NCBI GenBank assembly: GCA_945865815.1
Contig: CAMBFR010000022.1
Location: forward strand, 1-42,135
DNA: 42,135 nucleotides
Source: Candidatus Sulfopaludibacter sp. SbA3
Lineage (GTDB): Bacteria; Acidobacteriota; Terriglobia; 20CM-2-55-15
Direction: 5' to 3'
The notes beneath the pieces were generated by a model. The model made no database searches and was not told the origin of the DNA. It worked only from the letters and a program-made list of their open reading frames with translations. Positions within the stretch are counted from its first letter, which is position 1. Each line of letters opens with the position of its first letter. Positions 7,801-16,038 of this stretch are shown here, piece by piece. A program made the translations under genes and the position numbers.

Positions 7801-9006
7801 ATGGCAATCTATAAGCGACTTATCAAGATGCCCGACGGGACGAAGCAACGAGCCGACGTTTACTGGTTCAAGTTCCAATGGAAGGGGCGAAGCATTCGCA
7901 AGAGCACTGGCCAGAAGAATCCACGCGTAGCACGACAGATTGAAGCGGCGCACCGCACCGCCCTTGCGAAGTCTGCGGCCGGAATCAAAGACCTCGCACC
8001 GGCACCAACATTCCAGGAATTCACAAAGCGATTCCTGTCTTGGGTAGAGGTTGAGAGAGCAGAGAAGCCGAGGACGATCCTGTTTTACAAGACCCGTGTC
8101 GGGTTGCTGCTCAAATACGAACCGTTGAAGACTATGCTAATCGACCAAATCGACGCCGGGACGGTTGCGCGTCTTGTGGAATGGCGCAAGGGGTGTGCCC
8201 GTGTAAAAGTGATTCGGAGAAGCAAGGGCCTTGTGGAATACGCGCCCACGAAACATGTGGTCAGTGTGTGCGGGATCAATCGCGAACTGGCAGTCTTGCG
8301 TCGTGTTCTGAACATTGCCCATGAATGGAAGGTGATTCCATCCGTTCCTCGGGTTCACTTGCTTCCCGGCGAGAAGATTTCCGAACGCGTCGTTACGCAT
8401 GAAGAGCAACAAGCGTATTTGGAAGCGGCCCCCGAATCGTTACGGGAATTCACTACTGTAGCGGTCGGGACTGGATTCCGTCCCGAAGAGATTCTCACGA
8501 TGCGATGGGAGAACGTCCGTTTTGATCCGGTTGGGGCTGCCCGCTTGGGATACGTCCATAACCCAAACGGAAAAACCGCCAGGGCGAAACGTAACGTTCC
8601 GATGAGTGCCGACGTTCGGGCCGTGCTGGAAAAGCGCCACGAGGCCGCAGGAAGCGCACGGTGGGGTTACGTGTTCGAGGGACCGACTCCGCCTGAGCAC
8701 TTGAGCTACAGCGCGATCAGGGGCCAGCACGAGCGCACCATGAAGCGCCTGAAGAGTTCCCCCGATACCAAGAACTTCCCGAAAACCCGAATCTACGATT
8801 GGCGGCACACCGCCCTGACGAGACTGGGAGAGTCGGGGGCGGATTCATTCGTGATTCAGAAGGTGGCCGGACATTCCAGCATCATCACGAGTTCAAGGTA
8901 CGTCCATCCCACGAGTGAGAGGCTTGAGGATGCCTTCGACCGGCTGCAAGCGTACAACGATGGTAAACACGAGAAGAACGTCGAAGCGGCGCGAAATGCA
9001 GGGTAG
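7801..9006 (+). CDS. Tyrosine recombinase (integrase)
   Basis: The 401-residue protein has an N-terminal arm-binding-like region (1-65), a SAM-like core-binding domain (about 68-180), and a catalytic domain (about 195-385). Catalytic residues are visible: R227 in GTGFRPEEI, K258 in the beta-hairpin, R335 in YDWRHT, H358 in AGHSS, and the nucleophile Y367 in SRYVHP. The first His of the usual HxxR box is Tyr332, a change seen in some related enzymes. GGGAGG lies 11 bases before ATG 7801. It sits 72 bp from the tRNA, typical for an enzyme acting on adjacent att sites. Confidence 0.92.
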   Translation: MAIYKRLIKMPDGTKQRADVYWFKFQWKGRSIRKSTGQKNPRVARQIEAAHRTALAKSAAGIKDLAPAPTFQEFTKRFLSWVEVERAEKPRTILFYKTRVGLLLKYEPLKTMLIDQIDAGTVARLVEWRKGCARVKVIRRSKGLVEYAPTKHVVSVCGINRELAVLRRVLNIAHEWKVIPSVPRVHLLPGEKISERVVTHEEQQAYLEAAPESLREFTTVAVGTGFRPEEILTMRWENVRFDPVGAARLGYVHNPNGKTARAKRNVPMSADVRAVLEKRHEAAGSARWGYVFEGPTPPEHLSYSAIRGQHERTMKRLKSSPDTKNFPKTRIYDWRHTALTRLGESGADSFVIQKVAGHSSIITSSRYVHPTSERLEDAFDRLQAYNDGKHEKNVEAARNAG

Positions 9007-9026
9007 TGGGCACAAAAATGGGCACA
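9007..9026 (+). promoter_or_regulatory. Candidate integrase arm-binding sites (right)
   Basis: TGGGCACA at 9007-9014 and 9019-9026, spaced four bases apart, match the left pair at 343-362 in sequence, spacing and direction. They lie between the integrase stop and the tRNA core. Confidence 0.45.
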
Positions 9027-9033
9027 CACGACA

Positions 9034-9065
9034 AAGCCCGGGAAATCACTCCCGGGCTATTTTGT
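9034..9065 (+). terminator. Terminator of the integrase gene
   Basis: AGCCCGGGA and TCCCGGGCT form a 9-bp stem with a 6-base loop, followed by ATTTTGTT. This is a clear intrinsic terminator just after the integrase stop. Confidence 0.85.
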
Positions 9066-9078
9066 TGATTCCACTAAG

Positions 9079-9152
9079 TGCCGGCGCGCGGACTCGAACC
9101 GCGGACCTAAGGATTATGAGACCTTCGCTCTAACCACCTGAGCTACGCCGGC
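9079..9152 (-). tRNA. tRNA with anticodon CAT (Met elongator or Ile2)
   Basis: The gene folds into a complete cloverleaf: acceptor GCCGGCG pairs with CGCCGGC, the D arm is GCTCAGGTGGTTAGAGC, the anticodon loop is CTCATAA, and the T loop is TTCGAGT. The discriminator base is A and CCA is not encoded. Anticodon CAT outside an initiator structure means elongator Met or lysidine-modified Ile2; I cannot decide. The 3' 42 bases form the att core of the integrated element, and integration leaves the gene intact. Confidence 0.9.
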
Positions 9153-9184
9153 GAAACACATGAGCGGACATCAAACAATTGATT

Positions 9185-11356
9185 CTAACGCGAACGTCTC
9201 TTGCGCGCCAACACCGGGGCAAAATGTGCGCGGCGGAGCAATTTGTCGACACGCACTACCTGTACAGGAAGACGGTCCCCCAGCCTGAAACGTTGCCGGG
9301 TACGCTTTCCGGTCAGTGACCGTGTGCCCGGGTCAAACTGATAGTAGTCGTCTGAAATTTCTGAGACGTGGACGAATCCCTCGATGAAGTGCTCGATCAA
9401 TTCGACGTTGAATCCGTCCTTCCAGACCGAAATGACTATCGCTTCGAACGTTTCACCAAGATGACTCTCAATGAGAATCATCTTTTTCCATTCGATCAAC
9501 TCTCGTTCCGCCTGATCTGCAAGGCGCTCGCGCTCACTCGATTCCGTCGCAATCGCTTCAAGCTGCGCCGGCGCGATCGGCATTTGGCCGCGGCGAGCCA
9601 TGACCGCCTTCAGAATTCGGTGCACGACAAGGTCCGGATAGCGGCGGATTGGTGAGGTGAAGTGTGTATAAGAATCGGAAGCCAGGCCGAAGTGACCGAC
9701 GTTTTCTACCGAGTACGCGGCCTGCTTGAATGAGCGCAACATCAGGTACGAGAGCATTCGCTCATCGGGCCGGCCCGCCAGCGAGCCGATGAATTTCTGG
9801 AAGTCACCGGGCTGCGCCTTGCGAGGATTAAACCGGAGTCCCAGGCCGTTCACGATTTCCGAAAAATCTTCAACCTTCATCGGGTCCGGATCCTCGTGCA
9901 CGCGATAGAGTGATGGAATGTCGCGTTCTTCCAGATAACGGGCCACGACCTCGTTCGCAAGAATCATGAATTCTTCGACGATTCGATGGGAGAACAGGCG
10001 GACTGCCTTGGCGATGCCCTCCACACCCCCTTGCTCGTTATAAGTAAGGAGGGGTTCGGGAAGATCAAAGTCGATTGCCCCTCGTTCGTGCCGCCGTTGC
10101 TGGATTATCCGCGCAAGTGTTTCGACGTTCCGGAGATGAGGCATGAGGCTGCGGTACTTTTCGCTGAGCGCCTTGTCGCCGTCGAGCGTGGCCTGCACGT
10201 CCTCATAAGTCATGCGCTCCTGTGAGTGGATGATGCTCTTGTGGAACGAATAATCGCGAACCTCTCCGCTCTGCCCGATATGCATCATCACACTCAACGC
10301 CAGCCGATCGGAATGCGGATTCAGCGAACAGAGGTGGTTCGAAACTTTCTCTGGAAGCATCGGAAGAACCCGGTCCGGAAAATAGACTGACGTGCCTCGA
10401 TATCGCGCTTCGCGATCCATGGCCGAGTCCTGCGGCACAAAGTGGGAAACGTCGGCGATGTGCACGCCCAGTTGAAACGTGCCGTCTGGAAGTACCTGGA
10501 CCTCGATTGCGTCGTCGAAGTCGCGGGCCGTCCTGGGATCGATGGTAATAATGTTGCGCTTCCGGAAGTCATCCCGGCCTGCAAAATCCTTTTCCGTAAG
10601 CGCCTGAGGAAGGTTCGCCGCCTCTTCCTCGACTTCCTTTGGAAACGCGACGGGCAAATTGAACTTTCTGATAATGACGTTCGTTTCGACGTTCGGATCG
10701 TCGATGAAGCCAATGACAGATACGAGCTTTCCGGCGGGCCAGTGCGCCGCGCTCGGGAAACGGGTTATCTCGATTTCAACAATCTTGTCCTTGTGTTCCG
10801 AAATGTCGTCGGTGATCAGGATTTTCGCGGGCAGTTTCTCGTCTGTTGGAGCAACAAAGAAGACGTCTCCATCAAAGCGCACCTGGCCCACAATCGTGTT
10901 CCGCGCCCGTTTTTCGACGCTGACGACACGGCCTTCCGCCTTCCCGCCCGGCTTCCGCAGGGTGATCTCTATGTTGACCTTGTCTCCGTTCATTGCGGAG
11001 CCGGTGAGTGGAGGCGGGATAAAAATGTCGCTCTCGATTCCCTCGATTTTCTGGGCGAGAATCACGAAGCCGTATCCGTCGCGGTGCAGCAGGATCGTTC
11101 CGGGGACAACGGCGCGGCTGGGAGCCTCATACCGGTTGCCGCGATGCTTCGCAAGTTTCCCGTCCTTGACGAGCTGGCTCAGTATGTCTTTTATCTGCTT
11201 GCGCGCAAGCGGAGTGGCTTCTAAATCCTGGAGGATTTTACTGATCGTTGCGGTTTGGTCTGCAGACTTCCGGACGTACTGCAGCAGGTCTTCTTTCGTG
11301 AGACTGGAACCACTGCCGCTGGGCTTTCTCTTGGACCGGCCGCGCTTCGCCTTCAT
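9185..11356 (-). CDS. rnr: Ribonuclease R
   Basis: The 723-residue protein is a 3'-to-5' exoribonuclease of the RNB family that degrades structured RNA. Order of domains: N-terminal winged helix (about 20-78), OB/cold-shock domains (about 82-225), the RNB catalytic domain with TIDPRTARDFDDAIEV (D273, D279, D281, D282 as metal ligands), and a C-terminal S1 domain (about 640-720). The short basic tail is RKRRSR. The length fits RNase R rather than the shorter RNase II. It is next to the tRNA-CAT gene on the same strand and belongs to the chromosome, not to the integrated element. Confidence 0.93.
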   Translation of the reverse strand: MKAKRGRSKRKPSGSGSSLTKEDLLQYVRKSADQTATISKILQDLEATPLARKQIKDILSQLVKDGKLAKHRGNRYEAPSRAVVPGTILLHRDGYGFVILAQKIEGIESDIFIPPPLTGSAMNGDKVNIEITLRKPGGKAEGRVVSVEKRARNTIVGQVRFDGDVFFVAPTDEKLPAKILITDDISEHKDKIVEIEITRFPSAAHWPAGKLVSVIGFIDDPNVETNVIIRKFNLPVAFPKEVEEEAANLPQALTEKDFAGRDDFRKRNIITIDPRTARDFDDAIEVQVLPDGTFQLGVHIADVSHFVPQDSAMDREARYRGTSVYFPDRVLPMLPEKVSNHLCSLNPHSDRLALSVMMHIGQSGEVRDYSFHKSIIHSQERMTYEDVQATLDGDKALSEKYRSLMPHLRNVETLARIIQQRRHERGAIDFDLPEPLLTYNEQGGVEGIAKAVRLFSHRIVEEFMILANEVVARYLEERDIPSLYRVHEDPDPMKVEDFSEIVNGLGLRFNPRKAQPGDFQKFIGSLAGRPDERMLSYLMLRSFKQAAYSVENVGHFGLASDSYTHFTSPIRRYPDLVVHRILKAVMARRGQMPIAPAQLEAIATESSERERLADQAERELIEWKKMILIESHLGETFEAIVISVWKDGFNVELIEHFIEGFVHVSEISDDYYQFDPGTRSLTGKRTRQRFRLGDRLPVQVVRVDKLLRRAHFAPVLARKRRSR

Positions 11357-11439
11357 ACGAACAGTATTTCACACCAGATGCCAATGCCATCCCTGCCATT
11401 GACATCCCATGCCGTGATCGCTAAATTTGAATGGTTTGG

Positions 11440-11523
11440 GCCGAAATGGCGGAATTGGCAGACGCACTAGATTCAGGTTCTAGCGCTCGCAAGGGCGTGG
11501 GGGTTCGAGTCCCCCTTTCGGCA
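11440..11523 (+). tRNA. tRNA-Leu (CAG)
   Basis: The 84-nt gene has acceptor GCCGAAA pairing with TTTCGGC, a D arm, the anticodon stem CTAGA/TCTAG around TTCAGGT, and a long variable arm (GCGCTCGCAAGGGCGT region) typical of a class II tRNA. The T loop is TTCGAGT. The anticodon is CAG, so it reads the CUG codon. CCA is not encoded. Confidence 0.93.
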
Positions 11524-11631
11524 TTAACGGAATCAGCAGGTTACTGTTGCTGGTTGCGTTTTCCTATTGGCACTCAAAATCCTGCCTCCTGTTTTTCTCC
11601 TGCGCCGAAACGAAACTTTTTGGTTCGCGCC

Positions 11632-11794
11632 TCTGGACGTCGTTCGGCCTGTCGCCCTGATAACCCCACAGTTTGAGCAGAACTGGCCCACTGTCTTGGT
11701 CGTGTGCAAGCCATACTTCACTCTGGCTCCGCTGACTGACCAGGCGAGACAGGGTATACCGCCCCTTGAGCAATTTGTTACCCTGCGATGCCAA
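11632..11794 (-). pseudogene. N-terminal remnant of a protein-kinase-like gene
   Basis: The frame encodes about 54 residues that look like the start of a Ser/Thr kinase domain: LLKGRYTLSRLV (glycine-loop region, degenerate) and EVWLAHDQDSGPVLLKLWGY, where the LLK lysine matches the ATP-binding lysine. After RPNDVQR the sequence turns into unrelated residues and stops at 11564, near tRNA-Leu. The rest of the kinase is missing. The similarity is from memory of related sequences, so this is a moderate call. A deletion or recombination at the tRNA could explain the truncation. Confidence 0.4.
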
Positions 11795-11923
11795 TCCATC
11801 CTCTTTTTAGCGAAGAGACTTGAGAACGTTGCGCCGGTTAGTTTCCCGCACAGTCTTCCGGAAGTGTTTGTCGCTGCACTCGCGAGTTGCTTAGACGGGT
11901 TTTGATAAATCGGTTGGGCAGCG

Positions 11924-13087
11924 TCACAAGGGCTCCGTCCCTTCGTTCAGTAGTCCCAAATAGCGGTCGTAGGCGAACACGCGGTTGCGGCGGCCGCCGG
12001 TCCGTTCTTTGACGATTCCCAGGTCTACGAGTCTTTCGATCCCTTTGGTTGCGGCGGGGAACGAGAGACCTGCGCGCTGGCAGATGTCGTTGATCGTTGT
12101 GATGGGACGGGTGCACAGAGCATTGAAGACGCGTAACACCGTTGAAGCACTGCGGCCGCCTGCCTGAACGCGTATCGCATCCTCTTTGAACAGATGCACC
12201 AGACTTTGCGCGGTACGAACCGCATTCGAGGCCGTGTCTTCCACGCCTTCCAGAAAGAAATCCAGCCAGGTCTCCCAATCTCCTTCGGTCCGGACCAAAT
12301 CGAGCAGACGGTAGTACTCGGACCGGTGCTGTTTGAAATAGAGGCTCAGGTACAGCAGGGGTTTCGACAACACGCCGCCATGGTGAAGCATGAAGGCGAT
12401 CAACAGTCGGCCCACGCGGCCGTTGCCGTCCAGGAACGGGTGAATCGTCTCGAACTGCACATGAGCCAGTGCCGCTTTGACTAACGTGGGGTACGGAGAA
12501 TGATCGTCGTGGATGAACCGCTCGAGGGCCGCCATGCAATCCTCGATCCGATGGGGAGGTGGCGGAACGAAGTGGGCGTTTCCAGGCCTGGTCCCCCCGA
12601 TCCAGTTCTGACTCCGGCGAAAATCGCCGGGCGATTTTTCGCTGCCGCGTCCCTTCGAAAGCAGAATCGCATGCATCTCCCGGATTAGCCGGTTCGACAG
12701 AGGAAACTCTGCACGCAGCCGATCAACCCCGTGCTCCAGTGCGGCCACGTAGCCCGAAACCTCCACAACGTCATCAAACGGCACACCCGGACTTTCCTCG
12801 AGTTCGAAAAGCAGTAGATCCGCCAGCGTCGATTGAGTGCCTTCGATTTGTGAAGAAAGGACGGCCTCGCGGCGGACGTAGGCGTAGAGGAATATGTTGG
12901 GATCGGGGAGCAAAAGAGTAATGCTGTCGAGCCTTCCAAGGGCGAGGGTGGCTCGCTCCAGAAGGAGCTGGCGCGAATTTGCAAGAGTGAGAGGAGGATC
13001 GGGCGGCAACGGTCGTGGGACGAACGCCTTCACCGCTTCGCCGGTTGTGGCCGCACTCTCGTAGTCGCCTGTAACGCCCCGATGCAT
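11924..13087 (-). CDS. Fic-domain protein with N-terminal inhibitory motif and C-terminal winged helix
   Basis: The 387-residue protein has the Fic catalytic motif HPFLDGNGRVGR (H216-R227), which in this family transfers AMP (or other groups) to protein hydroxyls. Upstream, SSQIEG (78-83) fits the inhibitory motif (S/T)xxxE(G/N) of class II Fic enzymes, whose Glu blocks ATP binding, so the enzyme is probably self-inhibited. The C-terminal 90 residues form a winged HTH (RPITTINDICQRAGLSFPAA). This domain order is common for chromosomal Fic proteins. The gene stands alone, and inverted repeats upstream suggest autoregulation. Confidence 0.9.
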   Translation of the reverse strand: MHRGVTGDYESAATTGEAVKAFVPRPLPPDPPLTLANSRQLLLERATLALGRLDSITLLLPDPNIFLYAYVRREAVLSSQIEGTQSTLADLLLFELEESPGVPFDDVVEVSGYVAALEHGVDRLRAEFPLSNRLIREMHAILLSKGRGSEKSPGDFRRSQNWIGGTRPGNAHFVPPPPHRIEDCMAALERFIHDDHSPYPTLVKAALAHVQFETIHPFLDGNGRVGRLLIAFMLHHGGVLSKPLLYLSLYFKQHRSEYYRLLDLVRTEGDWETWLDFFLEGVEDTASNAVRTAQSLVHLFKEDAIRVQAGGRSASTVLRVFNALCTRPITTINDICQRAGLSFPAATKGIERLVDLGIVKERTGGRRNRVFAYDRYLGLLNEGTEPL

Positions 13088-13099
13088 CAGACTGTTTCT

Positions 13100-13164
13100 C
13101 TTATTAAGCGATTGTTTAATAAGCCGTGCGCCTATTAAACGAAAAGGCCCGAACCTTTAATAAG
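13100..13164. promoter_or_regulatory. Operator-like repeats upstream of the Fic gene
   Basis: CTTATTAA (13100-13107) and TTAATAAG (13116-13123) form a perfect inverted repeat. Another TTAATAAG is at 13157-13164, and a related TATTAAA lies at 13133-13139. The cluster is 13-80 bases upstream of the Fic start and AT-rich in a GC-rich surrounding. It could bind the winged helix of the Fic protein itself. Confidence 0.5.
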
Positions 13165-13289
13165 GGCGGAGCCGATCGGAGCCAGCGCCCTCCATTTTGA
13201 GATCTGGACGGTCGCTCGGTCCCAAAGGAGAACAAGTATATGCTCAATCCGGTAAGGGGCAGGAAAGGGGAAGGACAAGGACGGCATCA

Positions 13290-13325
13290 AACAAAACTGC
13301 CCAGTGGAGAGCCACTGGGCAGTTT
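13290..13325 (-). terminator. Terminator of the gene at 13349
   Basis: A 14-bp perfect stem (13294-13307 with 13312-13325, loop AGAG) lies just after the stop of the gene at 13349 on the minus strand. The minus strand continues with TTTTGTTT, so it ends transcription from that side. Confidence 0.85.
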
Positions 13326-13348
13326 TTATTTCGAAGTTAATTCGTTGT

Positions 13349-14209
13349 CTACCTGCCCAATTGTTGCAGCAGCGTCTCTTCCTTCGGATAAAACTCCGGA
13401 TATCGGTTGTTTTCCATGCAAACGATCTCGATAAGTTCCTGGCCGGAATTCCAGTTAAGATTCCACCCAACTGTGAAAGGCCTGGTGTATGCCCCGGGAT
13501 CGTCGATGGTGGCTTCGTAGCGCAGCGTGTTGTAATTGACGCGCGTGAAGCGTTCGATTACGTGATGCATGCTGGTGCGGGGGAGTCCATTGACGGTCAG
13601 CCAGTGTCCTTCATTGAAACCGACCGAATCAACGACGAGTGTGTCGCCTTCCCAGCGTCCAACCGAATGCCCCAGCCATGTCGGAATGTCTTCGAGTTCG
13701 GGTGGATGCGGCCGCCCATCCATGTAGATCACCTGCCACATGTGAGCTGCCCCTTCGAAGATCCGCACGATGCGTTTCTGGTCGGGCATTTGCAGGAATT
13801 CCCACGGAGAGGAAGTTCTATTGGACGTTGCGGAGGATCCGCCGGGCGGAAGGCAAAACCCTTCAGGATCATCTTTCTGTTCGGTCTTGATTCGGTACTC
13901 GTAGAGCGCCTTGGCCCAGGGCTGGAACGGAATGCCTTCCGCTTTCCGATCGATGAGGTCGGCGGCGTAATCGCGGTGCTGCCCGGATTTCCAGACTCCT
14001 CTATTGGCCGGATCGGCCCATCCGAGGTTCGGGGAGCCGTCCGAAAGCTTTGGAACCGCCGGCATCGGCCGTGCGGCCTGTGCCGCCGGTGCAGCTTGTC
14101 CGCCCGCCCCACCCTGAGCTTGTGCATCCGCGACTGGCAAAATCAAAAACAGCCCCAGCATTGCGACCGATGCCAGAACTACGGTTCGAGCTAAGCAATG
14201 ACCTCGCAT
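13349..14209 (-). CDS. Exported protein of an uncharacterised family
   Basis: The 286-residue protein has a signal peptide (core LASVAMLGLFLILPVADAQA). The mature part carries motifs that recur in a large family of acidobacterial secreted proteins without assigned function: FCLPPGG, VIYMDGRPHP, SVGRWEGDTLVVDSVGF, and a C-terminal region with the same pattern as the protein encoded at 28315-29097. I know of no enzyme activity. It follows the cytochrome and sulfite-oxidase-like genes on the same strand with a 118-bp gap, so joint expression is possible. The start has AAGGA about ten bases upstream. Confidence 0.65.
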   Translation of the reverse strand: MRGHCLARTVVLASVAMLGLFLILPVADAQAQGGAGGQAAPAAQAARPMPAVPKLSDGSPNLGWADPANRGVWKSGQHRDYAADLIDRKAEGIPFQPWAKALYEYRIKTEQKDDPEGFCLPPGGSSATSNRTSSPWEFLQMPDQKRIVRIFEGAAHMWQVIYMDGRPHPPELEDIPTWLGHSVGRWEGDTLVVDSVGFNEGHWLTVNGLPRTSMHHVIERFTRVNYNTLRYEATIDDPGAYTRPFTVGWNLNWNSGQELIEIVCMENNRYPEFYPKEETLLQQLGR

Positions 14210-14327
14210 TCTTGTAGATCCTTTCGTATCGAGTTTTGCAGCCGCAACATTACGGCCAGTCAGCGGGCCCGAGCAAGAAAAAATACGGCTGACATGATCG
14301 AGGACCCGCGCCGGGCCCGGCGATGCC

Positions 14328-14816
14328 TTATCTGGAAAAGGTCGTTAGATATTCGATCAGGTCTTGCTTGCGGTTGACCGGAACGTAGGCGCCCCACCGG
14401 ATCATCTTGTCGATTTCACGGGTCCAGCCGTCGCGGTCGAGCTTCAGACCGGCGATAAGCGTGTCGTCATGGCAAGTCATACAGGTGGCCCGGAAAACAT
14501 CCTTCGCCGGACCTTCGGGAAGGACTTTGGAAGAGTTGGGACGTGGCCTGGATGAATTGAACATCATCGAGAAGTAATTAATGAAAACAGTCCGGTCGTC
14601 ATCGGTTACTCTGGCGCCCCAGCCAATCATCTTGTCGACTTCACGAGTCCAGCCTGCGCGGTCGAGACGCTGTTGCGCGATGAGCCCCGGACCGTGACAG
14701 GCGCCGGCACAGGCTTCCGCCCGCTGAGCCACCGCTGTCGGCGCCACGGCCTGGGTCCAGGCCGCGACTGGAACCGTCAGCATCAATCCGAGCATGGACA
14801 GGCTAGCCTTCAACAT
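14328..14816 (-). CDS. Dihaem c-type cytochrome (SorB-like partner)
   Basis: The 162-residue exported protein consists of two copies of a cytochrome-like unit, each with a haem motif followed by a repeat LDR(A/D)GWTRE(V/I)DKMI and WGA. The second haem motif is regular (CMTCH, C112-H116). The first is CAGACH (C36-H41), with three residues between the cysteines instead of two. The start overlaps the stop of the molybdoenzyme gene by 14 bases, so the two are translationally coupled. The cytochrome probably accepts electrons from that enzyme in the periplasm. Confidence 0.75.
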   Translation of the reverse strand: MLKASLSMLGLMLTVPVAAWTQAVAPTAVAQRAEACAGACHGPGLIAQQRLDRAGWTREVDKMIGWGARVTDDDRTVFINYFSMMFNSSRPRPNSSKVLPEGPAKDVFRATCMTCHDDTLIAGLKLDRDGWTREIDKMIRWGAYVPVNRKQDLIEYLTTFSR

Positions 14817-15924
14817 TAATTCTTACCTTGTCGATGACGTTGTAAACGTAACCGGCCGGATTCCACGACGGCAATGTCGGCTGAGTTCGTCCCTGACTGT
14901 CGGTGGCTCGTGACAGCACGACATACGACCCGCGGCGGCTGGGCCTCCACGTGTATCGGAAACGCCGCCAGGCATAACGGGCTCTGTCCGCATCGAGCGC
15001 GGCCGTGAGCCACGTCCGGCCGAAGTCCACTGAAACGTCGACACGAGTTACGTCCGCCTCGCCTGCCCAGGCGAAACCGCGAAGTTCCACGGAGGCGCCG
15101 GTCCGGACAGCCGCTCCGTCAAGCGGTGACGTGAAGATCGACTTCACGTCGATCGCCGTGTAAGGAACCATGTCGGCCGGATCGACAGCGCTTCCCGGCG
15201 AGACGTACCGATTGGGAATCCGATACGCGTTACGCATGAAGTGGCCGTCGAACTCATTTTCACTGACGCGGATATTCACGAGCCATTTTGTCGATGCCGC
15301 CGCCTCCCAGCCCGGAACGATCAATCGCACGGGATAGCCGTGTTCAAGAGGAATTTCCTCGCCATTCATGCGATAGGCCAGAAGCGTGTCCGGATGCATG
15401 GCCTTGGCGATTGGTATGCTGCGAACAAAGTCGGGCGTGCTTCCAGGTGGGACGTCCGCCCCGTTCATCACAACGTGCTTTCCCACCGGTTTGATGCCGG
15501 CGCGATTCAAGACATCCCGGAGCGGCACTCCGGTCCAGCGCGCCGTTCCAACAGCTCCCTTCTCCCATTGCAGACCGGGCACCGGCGGATCGGAATAAAC
15601 ACGCCCATTGCCCGCGCACTCGAGTGTCACAACATGGCTCGTCTCACGAAACGCACGGAGATCGCTCAGCGTCAGTGTGAGAGGGCGATTTACTTCGCCT
15701 TCGACAGCAAGGTTGAATGTACTCGAATCCACGCGCGGGGTCGGCAAGTGAGTGCGCACGAAATGAAAGTTATTGGGCGTAATCCACGCGGTGTCGAGAA
15801 GACTGACCGGAGTCTCCAGGTCGGCGGGAGAATCGGACCGGACGATCAGGTTATCTCTGGCGCCGCCGAACTGAAATAAGAAGCCCGATCCATATAGAAG
15901 GAATTCGCGCCTGCCCAGAGACAT
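14803..15924 (-). CDS. Sulfite oxidase-family molybdopterin oxidoreductase
   Basis: The 373-residue protein starts with a twin-arginine signal (GRREFLLYG), fitting export of a folded molybdenum-cofactor enzyme. The catalytic domain has VTLECAGNGR, where the Cys is the molybdenum ligand of the sulfite oxidase family, plus GTARWTGVPL and HGYPVRLIVPGW. The C-terminal 120 residues match the dimerisation domain (VSVDFGRTW, FRYTWRP). With a cytochrome gene overlapping downstream, it resembles a SorAB-type sulfite dehydrogenase, but the substrate is not proven. The start at 15924 is chosen for the signal peptide; a longer upstream frame has no support. Confidence 0.82.
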   Translation of the reverse strand: MSLGRREFLLYGSGFLFQFGGARDNLIVRSDSPADLETPVSLLDTAWITPNNFHFVRTHLPTPRVDSSTFNLAVEGEVNRPLTLTLSDLRAFRETSHVVTLECAGNGRVYSDPPVPGLQWEKGAVGTARWTGVPLRDVLNRAGIKPVGKHVVMNGADVPPGSTPDFVRSIPIAKAMHPDTLLAYRMNGEEIPLEHGYPVRLIVPGWEAAASTKWLVNIRVSENEFDGHFMRNAYRIPNRYVSPGSAVDPADMVPYTAIDVKSIFTSPLDGAAVRTGASVELRGFAWAGEADVTRVDVSVDFGRTWLTAALDADRARYAWRRFRYTWRPSRRGSYVVLSRATDSQGRTQPTLPSWNPAGYVYNVIDKVRINVEG

Positions 15925-16038
15925 GCGCCACAAAATACCACAAAGAAAGTTCCTGACCACTACCGTAATGAGCCTGGCCTTGCCGGAATCGGACTGAAGT
16001 CTTAGAATGGGCCAACTTCTTCGTAAAGGTGGCGCAAT

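Larger units (their letters stand above)
193..9120. mobile_element. Integrated genetic element in a tRNA gene (about 8.9 kb)
   Basis: The element is bounded by 42-bp direct repeats (193-234 and 9079-9120). It has an integrase next to the tRNA end, an HTH/excisionase-like gene, a primase zinc-finger protein overlapping a DUF3987 protein, and cargo genes for exported proteins. No conjugation, capsid or terminase genes are visible, so it is a satellite-like or mobilisable element rather than a complete prophage or conjugative element. The gene order (small HTH protein, CHC2 protein, DUF3987 protein, small protein) is familiar from phage-like islands. Confidence 0.85.
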
